Source of the DNA: Lingula anatina
Lineage: Eukaryota; Brachiopoda; Lingulata; Lingulida; Lingulidae
Reading direction: 5' to 3'
Assembly (NCBI RefSeq): GCF_001039355.2
Contig: NW_019775997.1
Span: 31,960 to 87,638, forward strand
Length of the DNA: 55,679 nt
Shown here: positions 23,876 through 32,510 of the stretch, piece by piece
Position numbering within the stretch: position 1 is the first letter of the stretch
Layout of the letters: each line of letters opens with the position of its first letter
Made by a program: the position numbers and the translations under genes
The notes under the pieces: model-generated
The model's database searches: none
Told to the model about the DNA's origin: nothing
The model's input: only the letters and a program-made list of their open reading frames with translations

Positions 23876-23916
23876 TGGCAGCGGTGGGATTCGAACCCAC
23901 GCCTCCGAAGAGACTG
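23876..23916 (+). other. Primer binding site: 41-nt complement of tRNA-Leu 3' end
   Basis: TGGCAGCGGTGGGATTCG is the complement of the tRNA 3' end used to prime minus-strand DNA. The match to animal tRNA-Leu (AAG/UAG type, from memory) continues for 41 nt through the T arm and variable arm to the 3' side of the anticodon stem. The reverse complement shows a T-stem GTGGG/CCCAC around TTCGAAT. Usual primer sites are about 18 nt. Two reading frames across it give the familiar spurious peptides V-G-F-E-P-T-P-P and W-D-S-N-P-R-L. Confidence 0.85.
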
Positions 23917-23941
23917 TGGCGGCGAAACTGTAAAAGAACTG

Positions 23942-26320
23942 ATGGATAATTTCCGACAGGTTCTACGAGCTCTCAGCAAGTGTGATCTCCGTCTTTCTCC
24001 GACCAAAACCGTGATTTGTCCAAAGGAAACAACAATCCTCGGATGGACTTGGAGAAGTGGTTTTCTCTCTGCCAACACTCACCGTATATCTACATTGTCG
24101 AACTGCGACCGCCCCATGACAGTTTTCGCGCTCAGATCCTTCATTGGTGCCTATAAAGCATTCGCACGCGTACTACCTGGCTGTGCTTCGATACTTGCTC
24201 CCCTAGATAGCATGACTGCCGGAAAACAGTCCCAGGATAAACTGTCATGGACGGAGGAGAATGTTGTTGCCTTCGAAAATTCAAAGAAAGCTCTACTCAA
24301 CCATCGTTCTATTATGATTCCTCGGATCAACGATGAGCTTTGGCTTGTGACAGATGCCTCTTCTCGACACTCTGGTCTTGCTGCAACTTTGTACGCCAAA
24401 CGCGGAGATAAGCTTCGTTTATCTGGATTTTTCAGCGCAAAACTCCGAAAACATCAGGTGACTTGGATACCGTGTGAGCTGGAAGCGTTAGCTATAGCTT
24501 CTGCGATCAAACACTTCGCTCCATATATTATACAGTCAAGTCACCAAACGCATGTTTTAACTGACAGTAAGCCTTGCGTACAAGCACATGTTAAATTATG
24601 CAGAGGAGAGTTTTCTGCTAGTCCACGAGTGTCTACATTTCTCTCTTTAGCCAGTAGATATCACGTTTCTGTGCAACACCTGGCAGGTTCAGATAATATT
24701 CCAACTGATTTCGCAAGTAGAAACGCAAAAGAATGCCAAAGCCAGAAGTGTCAAGTTTGCAGCTTTGTCTATGACCTACAAAACTGCGTGGTATCTAGTG
24801 TTTCCACCAACGATGTTCTTAGCGAGATCAAACAGCTACCATTCACCAACCGGAAAGCATGGCTTCAAATTCAACAAGAATGCTACGATCTACGTCGCAC
24901 TAAGGCCCACTTATCTCAAGGTACGCGACCTATTAAAAAAAACAACGGAGTATCTAACGTGAAACGTTATCTACACATTGAGGGTCTTACCATCGCAAAA
25001 GACGGTCTTCTAGTAGTACGCCGTCAATCACCACTGGAAAACGAACGTGATCTTATAGTAGTTCCCAGACAGGTGTTAAGCGGACTTCTTACTGCTCTCC
25101 ACATCCGTCTAGAACATCCGTCCAGTTATCAGCTTAAGAGCGTAGTAAAACGCTACTTTTACGCGTTGAACTTAAACAAAGAAGCCGACGAGACATCGAA
25201 TTCATGCCATCGATGTGCTTCCTTGAAAAAAATTCCTCATCTTCAACAGGAACAGTCTTCAGAAGAACCCCCACCTACAGTTGGAGCATCATTTGCCGCT
25301 GATATTATGAAACGACACTCACAAAATATACTGATTGTAAGAGAAACGGTCACTTCTTTCACAACCGCGTGTTTTGTGAAGGACGAAAGTAAGGATAGTT
25401 TACGGGAAGGTCTCATTCAACTGTGTGCAGAAATGCGACCACTTGACAGTCCATTTGCTGTCATTCGCACTGATTCTGCTCCTGGATTCAAATCATTAGT
25501 ATCAGATGAGTCCCTTCGATCGTCTAGATTAGTCATCGAAATAGGACGTCCCAAAAACATCAATAAAAATCCAGTGGCGGAAAAAGCAGTTCAGGAACTT
25601 CAAGACGAAATTCTGCGTAAAGATCCCTCGCGTGATTCTATTTCTCAAACTACTCTCAGCCTGTGCGTTGCTCAGCTCAATTCTAGAATGCGCCGAGGAG
25701 GTTTGTCTGCGAGGGAAATGCTTTTTCAGAGGGATCAATTCACCTGTCAACAAATTCCCACTTCAGATAGAAAATTGATTATTGATCAGCATTCTATAAG
25801 AGCGAAAAACCACGACAGTAGTATGCAATCTAAAGCGCCTTTAAAACAAAGCGCCAACGATAACAATCTCAGTGTAGGAGATATCGTTTATTTACATCAC
25901 GACAAGACCAAGAATTACGACCGAGATCGCTACATAGTGGTAAAAGTCGACGGTCACTGGTGCAATGTTCAAAAATTCATAGGAAATCAGCTACGATCTA
26001 TGTCTTATAGAGTTAAACAATCAGACTGTTTTAAGGTACCCGTTTATAAATGGAGAAAAGTCAACGATTTATGTAGTGACAACTCCGATGATTCGGACTT
26101 ATCTTTGTCAGACTATGAAAACGTAAATACTGCTGACAGCGACAAGGAACCTTGCAATGACGTTGACTCTTTCCATGAATTTCAGCCTCAAGTTGACGAA
26201 AGCAACGAAAATGGTGAAGTTGAAACTCCATCAGATCTATGTGAACAACCAGCTCAAACTCTTAGACGTTCTACGAGAAAAAGACAAACTCCCAGATATC
26301 TTACTGATTATGTTTTGTAA
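23942..26320 (+). CDS. Retrotransposon Pol remnant: RT thumb, RNase H, integrase
   Basis: One uninterrupted frame of about 792 codons from the ATG at 23942. The frame is also open upstream through the primer site, where translation would be artefactual. It begins at the end of reverse transcriptase (S-P-T-K-T-V-I-C-P-K followed by L-G-W); the catalytic YxDD is missing. RNase H keeps its acidic residues in T-D-A-S, C-E-L-E-A-L, L-T-D-S-K and P-T-D-F-A-S-R. Integrase has an HHCC zinc module (H-x4-H ... C-H-R-C), then a core with Asp in A-A-D-I-M, Asp in R-T-D-S-A-P-G, and Glu in N-P-V-A-E spaced by 35 residues (D,D-35-E). An acidic C-terminal tail precedes a basic end. It was likely part of a longer Gag-Pol frame before deletion. 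Codon use and LTR identity indicate little decay. Confidence 0.9.
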   Translation: MDNFRQVLRALSKCDLRLSPTKTVICPKETTILGWTWRSGFLSANTHRISTLSNCDRPMTVFALRSFIGAYKAFARVLPGCASILAPLDSMTAGKQSQDKLSWTEENVVAFENSKKALLNHRSIMIPRINDELWLVTDASSRHSGLAATLYAKRGDKLRLSGFFSAKLRKHQVTWIPCELEALAIASAIKHFAPYIIQSSHQTHVLTDSKPCVQAHVKLCRGEFSASPRVSTFLSLASRYHVSVQHLAGSDNIPTDFASRNAKECQSQKCQVCSFVYDLQNCVVSSVSTNDVLSEIKQLPFTNRKAWLQIQQECYDLRRTKAHLSQGTRPIKKNNGVSNVKRYLHIEGLTIAKDGLLVVRRQSPLENERDLIVVPRQVLSGLLTALHIRLEHPSSYQLKSVVKRYFYALNLNKEADETSNSCHRCASLKKIPHLQQEQSSEEPPPTVGASFAADIMKRHSQNILIVRETVTSFTTACFVKDESKDSLREGLIQLCAEMRPLDSPFAVIRTDSAPGFKSLVSDESLRSSRLVIEIGRPKNINKNPVAEKAVQELQDEILRKDPSRDSISQTTLSLCVAQLNSRMRRGGLSAREMLFQRDQFTCQQIPTSDRKLIIDQHSIRAKNHDSSMQSKAPLKQSANDNNLSVGDIVYLHHDKTKNYDRDRYIVVKVDGHWCNVQKFIGNQLRSMSYRVKQSDCFKVPVYKWRKVNDLCSDNSDDSDLSLSDYENVNTADSDKEPCNDVDSFHEFQPQVDESNENGEVETPSDLCEQPAQTLRRSTRKRQTPRYLTDYVL

Positions 26321-26489
26321 TAATGTCTTAAAAGAGTTTATACCTATGAATCTGACACTCAGTTATCTATAAACGGAGAGGAGACTTCCATATACCTTTG
26401 ACATTGACACTCTACTGTTACACCTCTGTACATACTGCACTAATGTTTTTGCATTGATTTTGCCGTTATTACACATTATTTAATCCTTT

Positions 26490-26521
26490 AAAAAAAAAAG
26501 AAAGAAAAAGAGAAAGAAAAG
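26490..26521 (+). other. Polypurine tract
   Basis: Thirty-two purines (A-runs with interspersed G) lie directly before the 3' LTR, the expected primer for plus-strand DNA synthesis. Confidence 0.85.
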
Positions 26522-26527
26522 TGATTA

Positions 26528-26715
26528 CGCCAGTATTATGTAAAGTGCATTCGATTGTAACGAGTAAACACAGGTGTATAGTACGTAATTGCCTCTAGCA
26601 GTGACACTTGGTCATCTGCCTGATTTGCATGTAAATAAACGCCGAGTGCCTTGTCGGCACTTGAGGTATATGATTTGGACACTAAAGACGTGTTTGTTTG
26701 CTTCATGTCATGGCG
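26528..26715 (+). repeat. 3' LTR
   Basis: 188 bp matching the 5' LTR with one substitution. If the LTR is of TG...CA type it spans about 26522-26710. Confidence 0.92.
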
Positions 26716-27665
26716 CAGAGATAGGCCCATAGCCCATGTTTGTCTAAAATTATATTTCAATCTTTTCTCTATGAAGGACAGTATAAAATTATCTGACATA
26801 CTTTCGTAAAAAAATAAATGACAAGCCAAGTGTCTCGAGTTCATTCCGTACTCATCTTATCCAATCAAAAATTTTGTTAAGCAGACCTTTAGAGCACGCT
26901 TTTATAATACAATTTTTCGAGGAACGGATTTTCAACCAACATTTGAAAATTCTTAGCTTTCTACTTAAAAGAAGTGGGTATCTTCCGGTTTCATAATATA
27001 CGTAGTAATTACTAGTGCTCCTTTTGACACCCAACATCCTTTTCGAAATCCGTATGTGCCTTTCTTATATCCCTTGCCATGTTAAATCCCAATGCATAAT
27101 TTAAAATACTCCGTACGTACCTGTACGTCTCAAATACTGCACATTTGGTGGACACATTAAAGTTATGATATTTTAACATGCTACTAATAGCACACGATGC
27201 TTTTTTTCACCTTATTCTGCTATATGTTTTTGGGTTTGACAAAACTTACGAATTTACGTAAAGACGCAGACCTTGGGTTTCAAATAAAAAATCTTTTATA
27301 TTTAATATTTCAAGTGAAATACCCTTTAGAAACAAATAAATTCTCAAAGCACACAACACTTTATATCGTGTAACGAATTAGGATTACAAACCATTTAATT
27401 GCAGCTGTTCCCATTTTATTTATTTTTTTCTATAATATTACCGCTCTTTTTTCGAGTTTTTTTCCTCAACCACGTTTTCTTCCACAGAAGTAATGCCTGG
27501 GCATACGCATGCGTCAAAATATCCCGAGGGTTCGCGACCGTGTTTGAACTCACTTAGTGTTAAACGTCATTTACAAATACCAATAACATTACCCCATGGA
27601 ATAAAAGAGGTATATTGAAAAAATATTAAAGCCCACCAAGAATCTGACAGATAGATACCGTAAGA
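26716..27665. other. Spacer within the duplicated region, no gene seen
   Basis: AT-rich with short frames only. Together with 21994-23678 it forms the interior of the former intron of the duplicated glycosyltransferase copy, interrupted by the retrotransposon. Confidence 0.4.
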
Positions 27666-27755
27666 GTCGCCAAACTGTACGTGGAATATTACGAGCGTAT
27701 TGTCGAGCCACAGGCGAGACAATACACAAGTAATTTTCATGTACAGCTCGGCGAC
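27666..27755. repeat. 90-bp imperfect palindrome
   Basis: GTCGCCAAACTGTAC at 27666-27680 mirrors GTACAGCTCGGCGAC at 27741-27755. Inner arms GTATTGTC and GACAATAC close on a short CG-rich loop. RNA from either strand would fold into a long, slightly bulged hairpin. Confidence 0.7.
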
Positions 27756-27771
27756 GAGTGTTGTATCTGGC

Positions 27772-27911
27772 TTAAACCACGGCCTCCGATTGGCTCTACA
27801 CTAGTGAGTAACGGGAGTGCAACAGCCGTAAAACGCACTCGCACATGACGTGCTTGTATGTCGAATACAGCACGGCCAAATCTTTTGTTCTACGCGCTAG
27901 CCGTGGTTTAA
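27772..27911. mobile_element. 140-bp segment with perfect 12-bp terminal inverted repeats
   Basis: TTAAACCACGGC at 27772-27783 and its exact reverse complement at 27900-27911. The interior is richer in CpG than the surroundings and holds ATTGG (inverted CCAAT). Most likely a MITE; it abuts the 90-bp palindrome. Confidence 0.5.
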
Positions 27912-27975
27912 CCGTTATTACCTGGCTTGGGGAGTGCGGCGGTGCGTAATCAACAAGTTTTTTTTTGTTAACGAA

Positions 27976-28013
27976 CTCTTGGTCAACTACCAGACATGGT
28001 AGTTGACCAAGAG
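27976..28013. repeat. Perfect 17-bp hairpin with GACA loop
   Basis: CTCTTGGTCAACTACCA (27976-27992) and its exact complement (27997-28013) around GACA. Confidence 0.9.
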
Positions 28014-28342
28014 CATCAGCAATTAGTTAGCTTGTCAACTAATGATAGATAGGGTGACCAGTCCATCCATCCATCTGCTAAGTATCTCGGGTTGAGACCA
28101 TAACGTCGGTCAGTTGTTAAAGGTAAGTTCCTATCAGAGTTATTCATAAATTTCATTCCTATTCTAATGGATGACTATAAACATTCAATCATACGTAAAG
28201 TATAAATTCAGGGTTTAATTACATGTGATTCCAGCTGAGAGACCGTCTGCTTTAGCTCCATCACCAAGGTAACCTGTTAAAATATCCATAAGCACGATAT
28301 CATGCGCACTGCATGTGTAAAAATACTAGAACATATGCTTAC

Positions 28343-28454
28343 CTTCGAATTCAAAAAGACGCAGTAAAATGTTGACAAATGTAGCAGTCGCCAATAGCCT
28401 CAGCAACAGCAGCGAGGTCGTCCTTTTCCGACGTTTACACACTTTGACCCCCAT
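28343..28454 (-). CDS. Duplicate first exon: second signal-anchor exon of the glycosyltransferase type
   Basis: ATG at 28454 and a GTAAG donor after 28343 enclose 112 nt, i.e. 37 codons plus one base. This is phase 1, exactly like exon 1 of the intact gene at 20834-20951. The product keeps M-x-V-K-V, a basic cluster (K-R-R-K-R), T-S-L-L-L-L and the closing F-E-(F-E-)G, with a hydrophobic core between. The frame is intact and non-coding flanks are conserved on both sides. It could be an alternative first exon splicing some 9.5 kb to exon 2 at 18825, or an orphan of a gene copy whose body has been lost. Confidence 0.6.
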
Positions 28455-28640
28455 CTCTACAGATATTAGGCTACCCCGCAATGTACAATTAATTTTTTTC
28501 CTAAATTCTTTTTACGTTGAATGAACGCCGTTTGCCAGCTTCGTCGCCAACGTACAGGCCAGGGCGTCTGCAGCCACCAACAGCTAAAGCTTTTCAGGTT
28601 GAAGAACGCTGTAAATGTGGAAGTGCGTTGTTAGCGAGGG
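28455..28640 (-). promoter_or_regulatory. Duplicated glycosyltransferase 5' flank
   Basis: Counterpart of 20952-21300, without the 21104-21286 insert. Long shared blocks include GTCTGCAGCCACCAACAG and GTTTGCCAGCTTCGTC. Presumed promoter or 5' UTR of the second first exon. Confidence 0.45.
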
Positions 28641-28876
28641 TGTCATATATAGCTGGTGCTAGAGCACTCTCACGCTAGACTCCACCGTTCCCCTTGCGTG
28701 ATATCCATGAAATTGTTGCAACATTCGCGACTGGTTCTTCCAAAACAGTTTTATGAAAAATTATGTAAAGCGCTCACAGCAACACATCAATGCAAATAAA
28801 GTATTGTTTAATGTTATCAACTCCAAACAGTGTCCTGATCCCCCCTTCGATTTCTGAAAAAAAAAAAAAAAAAAAA

Positions 28877-29442
28877 AAAAACACCAATGGTCCCCTCTTG
28901 AAATTAGGGGGCCACGAGAATGGTCAAGACTAACCAGGTAAAAAGCATATTAGTGAGATGCGTGTAAAAATAAAATATGCCTTATTTGCATTTACTTGCA
29001 TTTTACCTTTCATATACAATTACCAAGCCCCGTAAAAACAATCCTGCAGCGTTACCTGTCAAAAACTCGTATTTACAGGAGTGACGGCCTCTTTCTCTCG
29101 ACACTTTCTTTCTCCTCTTAATTGCGGTTAAACGTAATCGCCTTTGTTAGCGCTTCCTACTACATATCCTTGACACCCTACTCGGCATCAGTAGGCTACG
29201 GACCTGTCCAGATGTGGATCAAGACTACAGATGGATATCAGGGATTTTGGAGGAAATTGTTTGTTTGAAAGTTACCGTCTATTGAAGTGAATAACCCATT
29301 GAAATGTGGGGTAATTTAACATAAAAGACGATCAAATCAAAGGGAAATAGCTTAAGACAATCCCCTGGTTTCCTTTTGGAGTGCTTTCACCTCGTTTGAA
29401 TCAGTTAAATAGCTGTCTTGGTCATGGAGAAAATCCAAAACC
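28877..29442. repeat. Direct repeat, copy 1 of about 0.57 kb
   Basis: Nearly identical to 29444-30016 with few substitutions and small indels (for example GCATATT versus GCATGCATATT). The two copies meet at a single N at 29443. Confidence 0.92.
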
Positions 29443-29443
29443 N

Positions 29444-30016
29444 AAAAAACACCAATGGTCCCCTCTTGAAATTAGGGAGCCACGAAAATGGTCAAGACTA
29501 ACCAGGTAAAAAGCATGCATATTAGTGAGATGCGTGTAAAAATAAAATATGCCTTATTTGCATTTACTTGCATTTTACCTTTCATATACAACTACCAAGC
29601 GCCGTGAAAACAATCCTGCAGCGTTACCTGTCAAAAACTCGTATTTACACGAGTGACGGCCTCTTTCTCTCGACACTTTCTTTCTCCTCTTAATTGCGGT
29701 TAAACGTAATCGCCTTTGTTAGCGCTTCCTACTACATATCCTTGACACCCTACTCGGCATCAGTAGGCTAGGGACCTGTCCAGATGTGGATCAAGACTAC
29801 AGATATGGATATCAGGGATTTTGGAGGAAATTGTTTGTTTGAAAGTTACCGTCTATTGAAGTGAATAACCCATTGAAATGTGGGGTAATTTAACATAAAA
29901 GACGATCAAATCAAAAGGAAATAGCTTAAGACTATCCCCTGGTTTCCTTTTGGAGTGCTTTCACCTCGTTTGAATCAGTTAAATAGCTGTCTTGGTCATG
30001 GAGAAAATCCAAAACC
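29444..30016. repeat. Direct repeat, copy 2 of about 0.57 kb
   Basis: Begins after the N with the same AAAAAACACCAATGGTCCCC, and ends at AAATCCAAAACC just as copy 1 does. No gene was recognised in either copy. Confidence 0.92.
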
Positions 30017-30215
30017 GATAACGGTATTTTTTTCCCCAAAAATATGTACAGCGTCATCCGTTGGACACTGCACTTCATCTCTGTCTTAAATTGGCCTTTG
30101 GGGAGTATGTTTTTTTTATAAAAACCTATAAGAATAGGCCATTGTTTCTATGCCTTTGGTCGTTTTACTACTACTACCCTTAAGTTCCTTTCCAAAGTTC
30201 GGATGTTCTGCTTTA

Positions 30216-30432
30216 AGTCTGCATTCCCACAGAGTTTTAGATCGATCTATCCCCCTGGGGAGTCTCACTAGATTGGTGTCAGCTTAACCGGCTTAAATGT
30301 CTGTCCCGCCTACTAAAAGCTGTAAGGGGGTAATTAACTATAGTGCGCGCTCGGCTGACAGCAATTTAGCGTGAACCCCCAGGGACTTAGGTCGATCCAG
30401 ATGGATCGATCTAAATTAGTGGGAATGCAGTC
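30216..30432. mobile_element. PIF/Harbinger-like MITE, copy A
   Basis: Inverted ends CTGCATTCCCACAGA... and ...GTGGGAATGCAG lead into palindromic TTTAGATCGATCTA. The conserved centre reads GCTGTAAGGGGGTAATTAAC. Further copies are at 36126-36337, 38884-39109 (reversed), 50582-50800 and 51079-51271 (rearranged). Confidence 0.85.
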
Positions 30433-30433
30433 T

Positions 30434-32510
30434 AAGGCTTCCCATAGACCAAAACCAGATTGCCCACACCATAGCTAGCCAATACACCCCATACCATGAC
30501 TTATGTGGGGTGTGTCTTGTCGGCCAGAGGCAGAAAATTTTGAAAGGCACTTCTTTCCAGCTGTTTTTATTTGAACCCTAACGCGTCCATCGTTTTTGAT
30601 AACACTTTAAACTGGGAACAGTACCATTACCCAGTTGTTGGCCGGTGTCCTTGCCAAAATTCTGCTTTACCATCTGACTCGACGTAGCGGTTCCTTGCAG
30701 TGATCACTGGTCTCCTAACAGCGTGTCTGTAGACATTTTACTACGTCGAGTTTTCTGGTATTCAGTGTGATTTCATGTGTTAATTTATTTTAACACCTGT
30801 TTTAGTACAGTTCACACTAAAAGTAGACCATGCTAATAGGCCTACATGATTGCATCGCTTTATCGACTGACTTGTCTTCAATGAAAAGTTTTCTGGACTA
30901 AAAGTTGTACTCACAATTGTTCCTAATGTACTTCCTCGTGTTCTGTACAACTTGTTTCAAAATAAAACATTGTTAGTCATTGTGCTCGAATGTGCCAGAC
31001 ACATCAAACACATAGCACTGGAGGCTGTCTCACCTGTAGCATTAACGATATTGTTAATGTCCACATTTTCCAATGGCATCTCCGATCATTTTAATTATTT
31101 GCAAACGCAAGAAACTCATGAGATACGACAGAATCCCTTTGGTAATCCCACGTGTAATCGGGGCCGTAGCAATAGTCCGAAGGTTCATTGGTCCGAATAT
31201 TCATTATAGAACCTTCGGACCAATGAACCCTTGATTTAAAAATCGATGAAAATGTTACCACTTTTCGGACCAATGAACCTTCGGACCAATGAACCTTCGG
31301 ACTATCGAGACGCCCCCCGTGTAATCTATTCATGTGTGCAATTTCACAAATCACGTTATTTATATATTAGGATGGAGGTGCTTGTGCGAAAGGTTATGGA
31401 GGGGGACAGTAAAACCTGTAATGTCTTTATACGATTTTCCGATATGACTAAAAGCGACAAAAGCATGTTGAAGGTAGGCCTATACGGTTTAGTTCCCTGT
31501 AATCTCTGAAGCTCAGACCGATGCAATACACCTTTTGTATAATTAGCGTTGAAGTTGCATTGATGTGTCTTGATATTAATTAAATTCTCGTGAAGAAAAT
31601 CAAAAGCGAAAAGAGGAAGTAAAATGTATTTACGTGGATTTCGCCAAAGCAATAGGCCTACTTTTCTTAAAGGAAGCTAGATCTGTATAAAAATTGACTA
31701 TGTCTCCAAGCTAATTGAATTAATTAATGGAACGACAAATACTTCTAATGTACTTTAGAAGCGTAAAACAATCATGGTATATTGACGTTTTGAAAATAAA
31801 GAAGTCTCTGGTTGAGTAGCATGGAGAAGGAACCAACATTGTAGGCTACAAAAAGTCCAAAAGCCTATTTTATAGAAAAAAAAGCCCGCGTTGTCATGTT
31901 ATAATTTTCTTACCCATTGTTTTTCCTGAAAAAGCTTTTTTTCCAATGGAAGAGCTATAACGATACAACATTTAGGTTATAAGTATGTTATATAATTCAT
32001 GTCAGAAATTTTGGTAAACAAACAATCCTCCATTTACCCCCCCCCCCCCTCTGGACGCCTTGAACTTTTCACCCCACTTTTGCAACATTGTCTAAACTTG
32101 TCGTCTGCACGAGCTACCTCGGGCAGGTCTAATGAACTACAAATGGTGAGCAGCTTTCAAGAAAGTTTTCTCAAAATACTCTGAAACTTTCCACCTTTCA
32201 TATAAGAGTTTTAATGCATTATGGTAGCCCAAGAAGTAATGAAATACATTTGACATTTTGAAGAACTGTATCTTAGTATCGGAAAGGGTTACGATTGAAT
32301 CCACCCATTCACCCCTTTTGGAGAAGTCTCTTCGCCCAAGAAACCCACGTGATAGATCTGGAAGCCCAACATGGCCGAGTGATTTAGGGGTTGTATTTTG
32401 AGCAACTTTACCGCGAAGGTGTCTGTGTGATTTCTGAAACGACCGCTGTGACTTCGAACGCCCAGACGAAATCCAGTGTACTGTTGTTCGAGAGGATTTG
32501 TAGAAAGAGA
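30434..32510. other. Upstream flank of the Ig gene
   Basis: Apart from the hAT-like MITE and a poly-C run at 32037-32049, no gene is recognised. The last 150-200 bp before 32511 should contain the 5' UTR and promoter of the Ig gene; no TATA box was identified. Confidence 0.4.
31160..31318. mobile_element. hAT-like MITE with 8-bp target duplication, copy 1
   Basis: 159 bp bounded by GTGTAATC on both sides (31152-31159 and 31319-31326). The ends are inverted: GGGGCCGTAGCAATAGTCCG at the left, and on the complement GGGGGGCGTCTCGATAGTCC at the right. The interior repeats TTCATTGGTCCGAA in both orientations. An 8-bp duplication is typical of the hAT superfamily. Confidence 0.8.

Larger units (their letters stand above)
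23679..26715 (+). mobile_element. Young Ty3/gypsy LTR retrotransposon, internally deleted
   Basis: Two direct repeats of 188 bp (23685-23872 and 26528-26715) flank a tRNA-complementary primer site, one long pol frame and a polypurine tract, in the standard order. The LTRs differ at one base (ACACGTGG versus ACACTTGG), so the insertion is recent. No gag, protease or reverse-transcriptase palm is present: the interior starts at the end of the RT domain. The LTR probably begins with TG six bases earlier, at 26522 and at the unresolved N at 23679. That left end differs between copies, and no target duplication is evident, so the left boundary may be affected by an assembly join. It sits between the duplicated glycosyltransferase fragments. 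Confidence 0.93.

Noticed and set aside
23746-23949. Frame reading V-A-A-V-G-F-E-P-T-P-P
   Set aside because: Translation of LTR end and tRNA-complementary primer site; a known kind of spurious peptide, not a gene.
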